64,000 nt of DNA from Achromobacter veterisilvae. GTDB lineage: Bacteria; Pseudomonadota; Gammaproteobacteria; Burkholderiales; Burkholderiaceae_B. Shown in pieces: positions 38,950-48,675 of this stretch. Both the position numbers and the translations under genes were made by a program. The number at the start of each line of letters is the position of its first letter. The first letter of the stretch is position 1. Location of the stretch: assembly GCF_900496975.1 (NCBI RefSeq), contig NZ_UFQC01000007.1, forward strand, positions 160,929-224,928. Direction: 5' to 3'. The notes under the pieces were generated by a model that saw only the letters and a program-made list of their open reading frames with translations, had not been told where the DNA came from and made no database searches.

Positions 38950-39930
38950 TCAGTTGGCCTGGATTCCGGCGTCCTTGACGATGCCGGCCCAGCGCGCCAT
39001 CTCCTCGGCCACCATGGCGTCCGTCTTGCCGGGGGTGGAGATCAGGGGATCGAAGCCTTCCTTGCCCATGCGCTGCGCGAGTTCCGGAGAACGCAGGGCC
39101 TGCTCCAGCCTGGCGTTCAGGGTGTCGATCACCGGCTGCGGCGTGCCCGCCGGCGCGCTGATGACGAACCAGGTATTGAACTCGTAGCCCGGCAAGCCGG
39201 ATTCCGCGATGGTGGGCACGTCCGGCAACAGCGGCGACCGCGTCGAGCCGGTCACGCCCAGCGCGCGCAATTTCTGGCCGTCCACTTGCGGCTTGGCCGC
39301 GGACAGCACCGGGAAACTCATCTGCACCTGGCCGCTGATGGTGTCCAGCATGGCGGGGCCGCCGCCCTTGTACGGCACGTGCAGGATCTGCGTGCGCGAT
39401 ACGGACTTGAACAATTCCGCGGCCATGTGGAACGTGCTGCCGGTGCCCGCCGAGCCGAAGCTCAGATCGTTGGCCGGCCGGGCTCGCACGTAGGCCAGGA
39501 GTTCGCCGACGTTGGCCACCGGCAGGCTGTTGGTCACCGTCAGCACGTGCTGGGACGTCCCGACCGTGCCCACGGAACGCAGGTCCTTCTTCGTGTCGAA
39601 CGGCATATTCTGGAAGAGCGCGGGGTTGATGGCCAGCGACATGGTGTTGATGGCGAGCGTGTAGCCGTTGGGTTCGGCGCGCGCCACCGCGGCCATGCCG
39701 ATGTTGCCGGAGGCGCCGGCGCGGTTTTCCACGATCACGCTTTGCCCCAGCGCGCGGCCCCATGCGTCGGAAATCAGCCGCGCGGCGATGTCCACGCTGC
39801 CGCCGGGCGCGAACGGCACGACGAGCGTCACCGCGCGTTCCGGAAAGGCGCCGGCGGCCGCGGCCGGCTGGGTCCAACAGGATGCGACAAGGGCCGCGCA
39901 CAGGGCGCCGGCCGCGGTATTGATCTTCAT
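38950..39930 (-). CDS. Bug/TctC-family periplasmic solute-binding protein
   Basis: A 326-residue Bug receptor with a signal peptide (SCWTQPAAAAG) and motifs VTLVVPFAPGGSVDI, VIVENRAGASG, PNGYTLA and VPYKGGGPAMLDTISGQVQ. First gene of a four-gene leftward operon and divergent from a LysR gene. Likely captures the substrate of the LeuCD-like enzyme or the hydrolase. Confidence 0.93.
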   Translation of the reverse strand: MKINTAAGALCAALVASCWTQPAAAAGAFPERAVTLVVPFAPGGSVDIAARLISDAWGRALGQSVIVENRAGASGNIGMAAVARAEPNGYTLAINTMSLAINPALFQNMPFDTKKDLRSVGTVGTSQHVLTVTNSLPVANVGELLAYVRARPANDLSFGSAGTGSTFHMAAELFKSVSRTQILHVPYKGGGPAMLDTISGQVQMSFPVLSAAKPQVDGQKLRALGVTGSTRSPLLPDVPTIAESGLPGYEFNTWFVISAPAGTPQPVIDTLNARLEQALRSPELAQRMGKEGFDPLISTPGKTDAMVAEEMARWAGIVKDAGIQAN

Positions 39931-40055
39931 TCCTGGTCTCCTCGTGTGGCCGCGCTTGGCGGCTCTATGTGGTGAGTCCAGTGTATAAGCCTATTGAATT
40001 CTTATAATTAGCAATCCATCTAAAGCTTTATTAAATTTGATTTATAAATAAGCCC
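39931..40055. promoter_or_regulatory. Divergent LysR/Bug promoter region
   Basis: An AT-rich stretch (39980-40050) between divergent genes, with an interrupted palindrome ATTG (39993-39996) and CAAT (40012-40015) enclosing a TTATAA core. This is the usual place for a LysR-type recognition site controlling both directions. Confidence 0.5.
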
Positions 40056-40979
40056 ATGGACGCCCTATCGGACCTCGCCTTCTTCTCGCTGGTGGTCAAG
40101 CACGGCAATCTGTCCGCCGCCGCGCGCGAGCTGGGCCTGACGCCGCCCGCGGTCAGCACGCGGCTGGCCAAGCTGGAGCAGCGCCTGGGCGTGCGGCTGC
40201 TGAACCGCACCACGCGCCGGGTCAGCGTTACGCAGGAAGGCGAGCTGTACCTGGCCGAAGGCGGACGCATCCTGGCGGACCTGGAAGCCCTGGAACGCTC
40301 GGTGTCCAGCGCCCGGGCGCAGCCCCAGGGCCTGCTGCGGCTGAACGCCACGTTCGGCTTCGGGCGGGCCCACATCGTGCCCGCCGTGTCGGACTTCGCC
40401 CGCCAGTACCCCGAGGTGGAAGTGCAGATGCGGCTGACCGACAGGCCGCTGAACCTGATCGAGGAAGGCTTCGACGTGGCGGTGCGCTTCGGCGACCTGC
40501 CGGACGCGCGCCTGACCGCCCGCAAGATCGCCTCGAACCGGCGGCTGCTCTGCGCGTCGCCGCGCTACCTGGAAACTTACGGCGAACCGCGGGCGCCGGG
40601 CGACCTGCAACGCCACCGCTGCATCGTGGTGCGCGAGAACGACGTGGCCTACGGCACCTGGCGCCTGGAATCGGGCCTGCGCGCCGAAACCGTCAAGGTG
40701 CGCGGCCCGGTCAGCTCCAACGATGGCCAGAGCGCCCTGGAATGGGCGCTGGACGGGCATGGCATCGTGATGCGGTCGGAATGGGAAACGGCCGCCCACC
40801 TGCGCGCCGGCCGCTTGCGCGAAGTGCTGCCTGACTGGCGCACGCCGCCCGCCGACATCCACGCGCTGTATCCGGAACGCCTGAACCTGCCGGCCAAGAC
40901 GCTGGCCTTCGTGGAATTCCTGTCGCAGCGCTTCGCCCGCCACCTGCGGGCGCCGGGGTCGGACGGCGCGGTCTGGTGA
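40056..40979 (+). CDS. LysR-family transcriptional regulator
   Basis: A 307-residue LTTR. The N-terminal helix-turn-helix (GNLSAAARELGLTPPAVSTR, about residues 20-40) is followed by RLGVRLLNRTTRRVSVT and a substrate-binding domain resembling the GcvA/DsdC-like branch. Divergent from the Bug/LeuCD-like/hydrolase operon, which it very probably regulates. Confidence 0.92.
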   Translation: MDALSDLAFFSLVVKHGNLSAAARELGLTPPAVSTRLAKLEQRLGVRLLNRTTRRVSVTQEGELYLAEGGRILADLEALERSVSSARAQPQGLLRLNATFGFGRAHIVPAVSDFARQYPEVEVQMRLTDRPLNLIEEGFDVAVRFGDLPDARLTARKIASNRRLLCASPRYLETYGEPRAPGDLQRHRCIVVRENDVAYGTWRLESGLRAETVKVRGPVSSNDGQSALEWALDGHGIVMRSEWETAAHLRAGRLREVLPDWRTPPADIHALYPERLNLPAKTLAFVEFLSQRFARHLRAPGSDGAVW

Positions 40980-41021
40980 CGCCCCGCCCCGGCCTGGGGG
41001 CTGTGACGGCGTTGCCCAAAT

Positions 41022-41047
41022 AAAAAACGCCCCGCGGGGCGTTTTTT
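41022..41047. terminator. Bidirectional Rho-independent terminator (LysR gene / metK)
   Basis: A perfect palindrome: six A, CGCCCC, GCGGGGCG, then six T. It lies between convergent genes and has a T-run on both strands, so it serves both. Confidence 0.93.
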
Positions 41048-41064
41048 ATCGAAGCAAGGCGCGC

Positions 41065-42228
41065 TTACACGGCCTTCTTCAGTTCCAGCACCTTGTCCGT
41101 GGCTTCCCACGAGAATTCCGGTTCCGAACGGCCGAAGTGGCCATAGGCGGCGGTCTTCGTGTAGATCGGGCGCAGCAGGTCCAGCATGTTCACGATGCCC
41201 TTCGGACGCAGGTCGAAGTGCTCGCGCACCAGCTTGGCGATCTGGTCGTCGGGGATGACGCCGGTGCCTTCGGTGTAGACGGTGATGTTGATGGGCTCGG
41301 CCACGCCGATGGCGTAGCTGACCTGCACCTGGCACTGGCGCGCCAGGCCGGCGGCCACGATGTTCTTGGCCACGTAGCGGGCGGCATAGGCGGCCGAACG
41401 GTCCACCTTGGACGGATCCTTGCCCGAGAACGCGCCGCCGCCGTGCGGGCATGCGCCGCCGTAGGTGTCGACGATGATCTTGCGGCCGGTCAGGCCGCAA
41501 TCGCCTTGCGGGCCGCCGATGACGAAGCGGCCGGTCGGGTTGACCAGGAACTTCGTCTTGGGCGTGATCAGGCCTTCGGGGAAGCTGGGCTTGATGATGT
41601 CTTCGATCACCGCTTCGCGGATGGTCTCTTGCGAGACCTCGGGCGAATGCTGGGTCGACAGCACCACCGTGTCGACTTCGGCCGGGCGGCCGTCGATGTA
41701 GCGGAACGTCACCTGCGACTTGGCGTCGGGGCGCAGCCACGGCAGGCGGCCGTCCTTGCGCAGTTCGCTCTGGCGCTGCACCAGGCGGTGCGCGTACCAG
41801 ATCGGGGCCGGCATCAGATCGGGCGTTTCGTCGCACGCGTAGCCGAACATCAGGCCCTGGTCGCCGGCGCCCTGGTTCAGATAGTCTTCCGAGCTGCGGT
41901 CCACGCCTTGGGCGATGTCGGGCGATTGCTTGTCGTAGGCGACCAGCACCCCGCAACCCTTGTAGTCGATGCCGTATTCGGTGTTGTCGTAGCCGATGCG
42001 GCGGATCGTGTCGCGCGCGACCTGGATGTAGTCGACGTTGGCGGTCGTGGTGATTTCGCCGGCCAGCACGACCAGGCCCGTGTTGCACAGCGTCTCGGCT
42101 GCGACGCGCGCGTTGGGATCCTGCGTGAAGATGGCGTCCAGAATGGCGTCGGAAACCTGGTCGGCAACCTTGTCGGGGTGCCCCTCGGAGACGGATTCGG
42201 AAGTGAAGAGAAAGTCGTTGTTGGCCAC
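41065..42228 (-). CDS. metK: S-adenosylmethionine synthetase
   Basis: Makes SAM from methionine and ATP. The 387-residue protein has [25 protein letters not shown], the phosphate loop [19 protein letters not shown] and [12 protein letters not shown]. The reading frame places the start at a GTG (42228) preceded by AAGGA. It joins ahcY and metF in the window as a third SAM-cycle gene, though it is separately transcribed. Confidence 0.97.
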   Translation of the reverse strand: MANNDFLFTSESVSEGHPDKVADQVSDAILDAIFTQDPNARVAAETLCNTGLVVLAGEITTTANVDYIQVARDTIRRIGYDNTEYGIDYKGCGVLVAYDKQSPDIAQGVDRSSEDYLNQGAGDQGLMFGYACDETPDLMPAPIWYAHRLVQRQSELRKDGRLPWLRPDAKSQVTFRYIDGRPAEVDTVVLSTQHSPEVSQETIREAVIEDIIKPSFPEGLITPKTKFLVNPTGRFVIGGPQGDCGLTGRKIIVDTYGGACPHGGGAFSGKDPSKVDRSAAYAARYVAKNIVAAGLARQCQVQVSYAIGVAEPINITVYTEGTGVIPDDQIAKLVREHFDLRPKGIVNMLDLLRPIYTKTAAYGHFGRSEPEFSWEATDKVLELKKAV

Positions 42229-42428
42229 AGATGCGTCCTTACGTGTCCGGCTCGGCCGGCGCATAGGTTCACGAGGCGCGTAGCACCTCGGACCGCATGC
42301 CTTGCGACATACACTGATCTGGGCGCGACGCTTTAGCGGATTTGGCAAAGGACGCGCAACGCGCTACACCCTTGCCGTCGCCCCGCAAGTTGTCGGTTAA
42401 CTCGGCGACTGCGCTATTTTAAGCGAAA
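42229..42428 (-). promoter_or_regulatory. metK leader and divergent promoter region
   Basis: On the minus strand the last about 70 bases before metK can fold into a hairpin CGAGG/CCTCG (42072-42090 region of the leader at 42272-42290) and a hairpin CCGGC-TCG-GCCGG (42247-42259). A GTCCG/CGGAC pairing would compete with the second. No known SAM or SAH riboswitch class was matched. The acyltransferase gene is transcribed the other way. Confidence 0.35.
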
Positions 42429-42509
42429 ATGCCGTTCTGCTGCTCATGCCGGGGCGCCTGCCCGTTCCCCGGCCCGGACGCGACCCTGCCAGCCTCACCC
42501 CTTCGCCGC

Positions 42510-43376
42510 ATGCTGCTCTTCCTGTTCAGACTATTCGCCGCCCTCCCGCTCCCCGTCGCGCACGCCCTGGGCCGCTTCGCCGGGCGCGCGATCTACGCCT
42601 GGCCCGGCAAGTACCGGCGGCGGCTCCAGGCCAACGCCGCCCAGGCCGGCTATCCCTCTCCCGCCTTCGCGCGCCGCGCGGCGGGCGAGATCGGCGCCAT
42701 GATCCTCGAAAGCCCGCGGGTCTGGTTCCGCAATGAAGACAGCCTGGCCCGGGTGGTGTCGGACGACAACGACGTGGTCAGCGCGGCCCGCGCCGAGAAC
42801 CGGGGCATTCTCTTCCTGACGCCCCACCTGGGCTGCTTCGAGATCACCGCGCGGTACCTGGCCCGCCAGATGCCCATGACGGTCATGTTCCGGCCGCCGC
42901 GCAAGGACATCCTGGCCCCGCTGCTGGAAACCGCGCGCAACAGCTCGGCCGTCAACGCCGTGCCGGCCAATATGCAGGGCGTGCGCGAATTCGTGCGCGC
43001 GCTGCGCCGGGGCGAATCCGTGGGCATGCTGCCCGACCAGGCGCCCGGGGTGGGCGACGGCGTGTGGGCCCCGTTCTTCGGACGCATGGCCTACACCATG
43101 ACGCTGCCGGGCAAGCTGGCCACGCAGACCGGCGTTCCCATCATCCTGACCGCCGGCGAACGGCTGCCCAAGGGGCGGGGCTGGCGCATCCACTACGTGC
43201 GGGTGCCCGAGCCGCTGCCCGCCGACGCCGAATCGCAGGCCGCGCTGCTCAACGCCGCCATGGAAACGCTGATCCGCCGCTGCCCCGACCAATACCTCTG
43301 GAGCTACAACCGCTACAAGACGCCGCGCGGGGCGCCCCCGGCGCCGGCCGCCTCCACGGCCTCCACGGCGGGCTGA
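42510..43376 (+). CDS. LpxL/LpxM-family lipid A acyltransferase (first of two)
   Basis: Inner-membrane acyltransferase that adds a secondary acyl chain to lipid A. The 288-residue protein starts with one hydrophobic segment (MLLFLFRLFAALPLPVA) and has the HX4E catalytic pair in PHLGCFE, then FRPPRKDIL and MLPDQAPGVGDGVWAPFFGR. The ATG at 42510 is preferred over one 27 codons upstream because it starts the membrane anchor. The second copy follows 36 bases after. Confidence 0.9.
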   Translation: MLLFLFRLFAALPLPVAHALGRFAGRAIYAWPGKYRRRLQANAAQAGYPSPAFARRAAGEIGAMILESPRVWFRNEDSLARVVSDDNDVVSAARAENRGILFLTPHLGCFEITARYLARQMPMTVMFRPPRKDILAPLLETARNSSAVNAVPANMQGVREFVRALRRGESVGMLPDQAPGVGDGVWAPFFGRMAYTMTLPGKLATQTGVPIILTAGERLPKGRGWRIHYVRVPEPLPADAESQAALLNAAMETLIRRCPDQYLWSYNRYKTPRGAPPAPAASTASTAG

Positions 43377-43412
43377 ACCCCGCCGCGCCCCGCCCGTACC
43401 CCTGCTGACACT

Positions 43413-44303
43413 ATGACTGATTTCAAAACGCGCGCGCTGGTCTCCCTGTTGAAATGGTTCGGCCGCGTCAAGCCGTCGACCCGGCTGCGCATCGGCGCCT
43501 GCCTGGGCTGGCTGGCCCCGCGCCTGGCCAGGTCGCGCGCGCACATCGTCCGGCGCAACCTGGAACTGTGCTTTCCCGACCAGCCCGAGTCCGTGCGCGA
43601 ACGCTGGCTGGCCGAGCACTTCCGCGCCCTGGCGCAATCCATCGTGGACCGCGGCGTGCTCTGGTACGGCCCGCTGGAAGCCGTCGAGGAAATAGTGACG
43701 CAGACCGGCGGCGAACGGATCAACGAACTGATCGCCCAGGGCCGCCCCGTCATCCTGCTGGCGCCGCATTTCATCGGGCTGGACGCGGCCGCCACCCGGC
43801 TGACGCTGGAGATACCCAGCGCCGCCACCATGTACACCCCGCAAAGCGACCCCCAAGTCGATGCCATCGTGGCGGCCGGACGGGCCCGTTTCAACGAGGT
43901 TTTCCTGGTCAGCCGCAAGGACGGCGTGCGCGAACTGCTGCGCCACCTGCGCGCGCCCCGTCCCGTCTACTACCTGCCCGACATGGACTTCGGCCGCCAG
44001 GGCGCCGTCTTCGTGCCGTTCTTCGGCGTGCCGGCCGCGACCCTGGTCGCCACCGCGCAGTTGGCCAGGAAGTGGAATGCCGCCGTCATGCCCATCCTGG
44101 GTTTCTGGAACCCGGAAACCGGCCGCTACCACGTGGACATCCTGCCGCCGCTGGCGGACTTCCCGGGCGAGGACTCGCTGGAAGACGCCACCGCCCGCCT
44201 GAACCGCGAACTGGAATCCTGGGTGCGCCGCTGCCCCAGCCAGTACTACTGGGTCCATCGCCGTTTCAAGACGCGGCCGCCGGGCGAGCCCAAACTGTAC
44301 TGA
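43413..44303 (+). CDS. LpxL/LpxM-family lipid A acyltransferase (second of two)
   Basis: A 296-residue paralogue of the preceding gene. The active-site motif is APHFIGLD (HX4D rather than HX4E), followed by [30 protein letters not shown] and [13 protein letters not shown]. Two different late acyltransferases in tandem could place acyl groups at two positions of lipid A; in Bordetella two lpxL genes are known side by side. Confidence 0.92.
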   Translation: MTDFKTRALVSLLKWFGRVKPSTRLRIGACLGWLAPRLARSRAHIVRRNLELCFPDQPESVRERWLAEHFRALAQSIVDRGVLWYGPLEAVEEIVTQTGGERINELIAQGRPVILLAPHFIGLDAAATRLTLEIPSAATMYTPQSDPQVDAIVAAGRARFNEVFLVSRKDGVRELLRHLRAPRPVYYLPDMDFGRQGAVFVPFFGVPAATLVATAQLARKWNAAVMPILGFWNPETGRYHVDILPPLADFPGEDSLEDATARLNRELESWVRRCPSQYYWVHRRFKTRPPGEPKLY

Positions 44304-44341
44304 GCCCCGCCCGCGCCCCGATAATGGGCGATAATCCAGCA

Positions 44342-45235
44342 ATGAACTGGAACTTCACCAAAATGCATGGCGCGGGCAACGATTTCGTCGTGCTCGACGG
44401 GGTTCGCCAAACCATCGAAATGACGCCCGAGCGCGCGCGCGCCCTGGGCGACCGGCATTTCGGCATCGGCGCCGACCAGATCCTCCTGGTCGAACGGTCC
44501 ACCCGGCCGGACGCCGACTTCCGCTACCGCATTTTCAATTCCGACGGCAGCGAAGTCGAACATTGCGGCAACGGCGCCCGCTGCTTCGTGCGTTTCGTGC
44601 ACGAGCAGGGCCTGTCCGACCGCAACCCGCTGCGCGCCGAGATCGCCACCGGCATCCTCGTCCTGGACGAAGGCGACGACGAACAGGTCACCGTCGACAT
44701 GGGCAGCACCCGCTTCGATCCCGCCGCCCTGCCGTTCGACACCGCCGGCCTGGCTTCCCGGGCCCAGGGCGACGATACCCTGTGGGAATTGCAGCTCGAC
44801 GCGCCCCCCGGCCAGCCGAGCGCCGTCTGGGTCTCGGCGGTGGCGATCTCCAACCCGCACGCCGTGCAGGTCGTGGAAGACGTCGACACCGCCCCCGTCC
44901 CGGTCCTCGGCCCGCTGATCGAGACCCACCCGCGCTTCCCGCGCCGCGTCAACGCCGGCTTCATGCAAGTCGTGGACCGGAACAACATCCGCCTGCGCGT
45001 CTTCGAACGGGGCGTGGGCGAAACCCTGGCCTGCGGCACCGGCGCCTGCGCCGCCGTCGCGGCGGGCATCCGCCGCGGCCTGCTCGACTCCCCGGTGCGC
45101 GTGCAGGCGCGCGGCGGCGTGCTGACGGTCGCCTGGAACGGCGAACAGCTACGCATGACCGGCCCGGCGGAATCCGTGTTCACGGGGCAGGTCGACATCG
45201 ACAAGCTCGTCTTCTCCATGGGGCTGAACCGATAA
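44342..45235 (+). CDS. dapF: Diaminopimelate epimerase
   Basis: Interconverts LL- and meso-diaminopimelate for lysine and peptidoglycan synthesis. The 297-residue enzyme has [13 protein letters not shown], the first catalytic cysteine in [10 protein letters not shown] and the second in [10 protein letters not shown]. Starts 38 bases after the acyltransferase and precedes DUF484 and xerC, the usual dapF-xerC order. Confidence 0.97.
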   Translation: MNWNFTKMHGAGNDFVVLDGVRQTIEMTPERARALGDRHFGIGADQILLVERSTRPDADFRYRIFNSDGSEVEHCGNGARCFVRFVHEQGLSDRNPLRAEIATGILVLDEGDDEQVTVDMGSTRFDPAALPFDTAGLASRAQGDDTLWELQLDAPPGQPSAVWVSAVAISNPHAVQVVEDVDTAPVPVLGPLIETHPRFPRRVNAGFMQVVDRNNIRLRVFERGVGETLACGTGACAAVAAGIRRGLLDSPVRVQARGGVLTVAWNGEQLRMTGPAESVFTGQVDIDKLVFSMGLNR

Positions 45236-45238
45236 CCT

Positions 45239-45916
45239 ATGACTGATACCGCATTTACCGCCCACGACGTCGCGGGCTTCCTGCAAGAGAACCCCGGTTT
45301 CTTCGACGAACACGCCGACGTCTTCGCCACGCTGCAGGTGCCCCACCCGCATGGCTCGCGCGCCATTTCGCTGGGCGAACGCCAGATCATGACGCTGCGC
45401 GAACGCAACCGCGAACTGGAATGGCGCCTGAACGAACTGGTGCGCAACGCCAACGCCAACGAATCCATCGGCACGCACGTGGCCAAGTGGTGCAGCCGCC
45501 TGCTGTCCGAATGCGACCCGCAGCGGGTGCCCGGCGAGATCGCCCTGGGGCTGGCCGAACAGTTCGACCTGAACCACGTGGCCCTGCGCCTGTGGAACCT
45601 GTCCGAACTGCCCGCCACCGGCTACGGCGAACCCGTCACGCAGGACGTGCGCACGTTCACCGACAGCCTGAAGGCCCCGTACTGCGGCACCGACACCGGC
45701 TTCGAAGCCGCGGGCTGGCTGGACGCCAAGCCCAAGTCGCTGGCGCTGGTGCCCCTGCGCCTGGAAGCGGACGGCCCGGCCGTCGGCCTGCTGGTGCTGG
45801 GCTCGGACGACGCCGAACGCTTCACCCCCGAAATGGGCACCACGTTCCTGGAATCCATCGCCCAACTGGCTTCGGCGGCGCTGCATCGCCTGAACCCGGC
45901 AACCCCCAAGGCCTGA
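45239..45916 (+). CDS. DUF484 family (GAF-like) protein
   Basis: A 225-residue protein. VAGFLQENPGFFDEHADVFATL, then RAISLGERQIMTLRERNRELE (coiled coil), then a GAF-like domain, is the DUF484 pattern. It lies between dapF and xerC as in many proteobacteria. Function unknown. Starts 3 bases after the dapF stop. Confidence 0.92.
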   Translation: MTDTAFTAHDVAGFLQENPGFFDEHADVFATLQVPHPHGSRAISLGERQIMTLRERNRELEWRLNELVRNANANESIGTHVAKWCSRLLSECDPQRVPGEIALGLAEQFDLNHVALRLWNLSELPATGYGEPVTQDVRTFTDSLKAPYCGTDTGFEAAGWLDAKPKSLALVPLRLEADGPAVGLLVLGSDDAERFTPEMGTTFLESIAQLASAALHRLNPATPKA

Positions 45917-45946
45917 CGGCGGGCGCGGGCGGACACGGAGCACGCC

Positions 45947-46936
45947 ATGCAGAATCCTTCGCACGGCGCAGACCCGCCCGAAGCGCCCCTGCCCGACGCG
46001 ATGGACGCCTGGCTGCGCCATCTGGAAACGAACCGCCGCTATTCGCCCCATACGCTGGACGGCTACCGCCGCGAACTGCGCTTCCTGCGCGCGCTGGCCG
46101 ACAAGGCCGGCTTGCCGCTGGACAAGGTCGGCAACGGCCACATCCGCCATTTCGTGGCGCGCCTGCATGCCGAGGGCCGAGGCCCGCGCAGCCTGGCGCG
46201 CACGCTGGCGGCCTGGCGCGGCTTCTATCAATGGTGGGCGCCGGCGATCGAACTGGCCGGCAACCCCGTGACGGGCGTGCGCGCGCCCAAGGCGCCCCGC
46301 GGCCTGCCCAAGGCCCTGTCGGTGGAACAGACCCAGGCCTTGCTGGACCGCGCCCCGGCGCAGGTGGCGACCGAACCCGCGGCGCTGCGCGACCAGGCCA
46401 TGTTCGAACTGCTGTATTCCAGCGGCCTGCGGCTGTCGGAACTGGTCGGGCTGGACCTGCGCTATGAGCGCGCCAAGGACTACGAATCGCGCGGCTGGCT
46501 GAACCTGGACGAAGCCGAGGTCGTGGTGCTGGGCAAGGGCGGCAAGCGCCGGTCCGTGCCCGTCGGCCACGCGGCCGTGGAAGCCTTGCGCAAATGGATC
46601 GCGGCGCGCCCGCAGTTGGCGCCCTTCGCCGCGCGGCCGGAAGACGCCGCCGCCCTGTTCCTGGGCGCGCGCGGGCGCCGCATCTCGCCGCGCGTGGTGC
46701 AGTTGCAGTTGGCGCGCGTCGCGCAGGCGGCCGGCGTGCCCACCCACGTGCATCCGCACGTGCTGCGCCACAGCTTCGCCAGCCACGTCCTGCAATCCGC
46801 GCAAGACCTGCGCGCCGTGCAGGAAATGCTGGGGCACGCCAACATCTCCACCACCCAGGTCTATACCCGGCTGGACTTCCAGCATCTGGCCCGCGCCTAC
46901 GACCAGGCGCACCCGCGCGCCGGCCGCAAGTCCTGA
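45947..46936 (+). CDS. xerC: Tyrosine recombinase XerC
   Basis: Resolves chromosome dimers with XerD at dif. The 329-residue protein has an N-terminal SAM-like core-binding domain (HLETNRRYSPHTLDGYRREL) and a catalytic domain with Arg in SSGLRLSELVGL, Lys in GKGGKRR, HxxR in HVLRHSFASH, His in LGHANISTTQ and the Tyr nucleophile in VYTRLD. Convergent with the NicO gene, 12 bases apart. Confidence 0.95.
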   Translation: MQNPSHGADPPEAPLPDAMDAWLRHLETNRRYSPHTLDGYRRELRFLRALADKAGLPLDKVGNGHIRHFVARLHAEGRGPRSLARTLAAWRGFYQWWAPAIELAGNPVTGVRAPKAPRGLPKALSVEQTQALLDRAPAQVATEPAALRDQAMFELLYSSGLRLSELVGLDLRYERAKDYESRGWLNLDEAEVVVLGKGGKRRSVPVGHAAVEALRKWIAARPQLAPFAARPEDAAALFLGARGRRISPRVVQLQLARVAQAAGVPTHVHPHVLRHSFASHVLQSAQDLRAVQEMLGHANISTTQVYTRLDFQHLARAYDQAHPRAGRKS

Positions 46937-46948
46937 CCGCCGGCGGCC

Positions 46949-48001
46949 CTAGCCGCCCCCGGCCGCCACGCCGCCCAGCAGCGTCGCGCCCAGCAACAGC
47001 ACCGCGAACGCCGCCAGCGCTTCCACACCATAGCGCAGTCGCGCCGCGCCCGCGCCCGACAGCCGGCGGCCCAGGCGGCTGGCCGCGCCGCCGGCGGCCA
47101 CGGCCAGGCAAGCCAGGGCCGCGACGGTCAGCCCGGTGCCCAGGCCCATCGCCAAGGCCGACGCCACGCCGGCCAGGAAGAAGCCTTGGGACAAGGCGAA
47201 CACCAGCACGATCAAGGCGCCGCTGCACGGGCGCAGGCCCACGGCCAGGATGGCCGACCCCGCGCGCCGCCAGTTCAGCGGGCCGGCCACCTGTTCGGGC
47301 GCGGGCGCATGCGCGTGTCCGCAACCGCAATCGTCATCGTGCCCCGCGTGGCCGTGAGCATGGACATGGACCGGCGCGGCCACCGCGATCGCCCGCAGGG
47401 CCGCGGCCCCCTTCAAGGCGGGAGCCCGCGCCGGACGGCGCAGCAAGGGCCGGATCGCCTTGATCCAGACCAGCCACGCGCCCAGCAGCGTCACCAGCGC
47501 GTAGGACGCCAGCTCCAGCCAGCGCGTAGCGCTGTTCATCGTGGCCGCGGTGGCGTTGAACGCCACCGCCAGCACCGCCACCATCGCGATCGCCACCAGC
47601 GCCTGGATCAGCGCGGACAGCAGCGCCAGCAACGCGCCATTGCGCGCGGTCTGACGGTTGGCCAGCACATACGAAGAAATCACCGCCTTGCCATGGCCCG
47701 GGCCCAGCGCATGGAAAACGCCATAGGCGAACGACAGGCCGATCAGGGCCCAGGCCGCGCCGCCTTCGGCCTGCCAGGCGCGCACCGCCCCCGTCAACTG
47801 CCGGTAAAAATGGGATTGCCAGACGGAGACCTGGCCGAAGAAACCGGCCAGCCAGCCCGGTCCGCCCGCGCCGCCGCTTTCCGGCACGCCGAAAGGATGC
47901 GCGCCCTGGGCCGCCGCCGCCGTCGCCCAGGCCGCGGCGGCCAGCGTCAGCAGCAGGGCAAGCATCGCCGCGGCGGACCGCGGCCGCCGCGCTACGGGCA
48001 C
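46949..48001 (-). CDS. NicO/RcnA-family nickel/cobalt (or zinc) transporter
   Basis: A 350-residue membrane protein. A signal-like N-terminus is followed by YGVFHALGPGHGKAVISSY, a His-rich loop (HVHAHGHAGHDDDCGCGHAHAP, here given only in part) and GLRPCSGALIVLVFALSQG, signatures of the NicO family. The GTG at 48001, overlapping the DUF1007 stop, is preferred to an ATG at 47965 because it supplies the basic residues expected before the hydrophobic core. Last gene of the znu operon, so the metal is probably zinc. Confidence 0.8.
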   Translation of the reverse strand: MPVARRPRSAAAMLALLLTLAAAAWATAAAAQGAHPFGVPESGGAGGPGWLAGFFGQVSVWQSHFYRQLTGAVRAWQAEGGAAWALIGLSFAYGVFHALGPGHGKAVISSYVLANRQTARNGALLALLSALIQALVAIAMVAVLAVAFNATAATMNSATRWLELASYALVTLLGAWLVWIKAIRPLLRRPARAPALKGAAALRAIAVAAPVHVHAHGHAGHDDDCGCGHAHAPAPEQVAGPLNWRRAGSAILAVGLRPCSGALIVLVFALSQGFFLAGVASALAMGLGTGLTVAALACLAVAAGGAASRLGRRLSGAGAARLRYGVEALAAFAVLLLGATLLGGVAAGGG

Positions 48002-48675
48002 TGCACCTCGATGCGATGCGTCAGCCCCTTGGTGATGGCGAAGAGTTCGTCGGGCAATGCGTCCGGATCGGCCGGAATCGCGGCCAATTGCTGCATGGTT
48101 TTCCAATCCAGTTCCTTGGGCTTGCGGTACGCGGACGTGCACGCCGCGCCTTGCGGACCGCCAAGCGACACCGCGCCTTTCGCGTCGAACGCATAGGCGA
48201 CGAAATAAGTCGGGTCGTAGATATCCACCTGCGCGCCGGCCGCGCCCGGCGCGGCCGGCTCGGCCAGGGGCAGCGTGAAGGACAGCGTCAGGCGCGCGGT
48301 CTTCGGGTTCCAGTCGACGCGGGCATCGCGCGGCGCCGCGAAGGCGGCGGTCTTGCCGCCCACGGTGACGCGGGTGAAGTAGTGCGAAATGGGTTCGCCC
48401 AAGGCCTTCATCCAGTCCTGCGCCATGCCCTGCAACACCTCCGCGGGCAAGGAGCCGTCCTTGGCCTTCTTCAGGCCCTGCGTGGCATAGGCGCCGAACA
48501 TCTCGTCAAACAGCCAGACCTGCCGGACAGCCGCGATGCGCCGCTGCCCATCGATATCGATGGCCGCGCGGGCATCGATCCACATGTGCGGGTGCGCGCT
48601 GGCGGCCCCCGCCGCCAGCAGCGCCGCCGCGGCGCTCAGGGCTGCAAGGCCGCGGCAAGCTGACGTACGTTCCAT
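47992..48675 (-). CDS. DUF1007 family periplasmic protein
   Basis: A 227-residue exported protein. The signal peptide ends ASA before HPHMWIDARA, the conserved metal-ligand-like HPH motif of DUF1007. Such proteins are commonly encoded beside NicO transporters and are thought to help metal handling. Its start lies 40 bases inside the end of znuA, in another frame, so expression is coupled. Confidence 0.88.
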   Translation of the reverse strand: MERTSACRGLAALSAAAALLAAGAASAHPHMWIDARAAIDIDGQRRIAAVRQVWLFDEMFGAYATQGLKKAKDGSLPAEVLQGMAQDWMKALGEPISHYFTRVTVGGKTAAFAAPRDARVDWNPKTARLTLSFTLPLAEPAAPGAAGAQVDIYDPTYFVAYAFDAKGAVSLGGPQGAACTSAYRKPKELDWKTMQQLAAIPADPDALPDELFAITKGLTHRIEVQCP

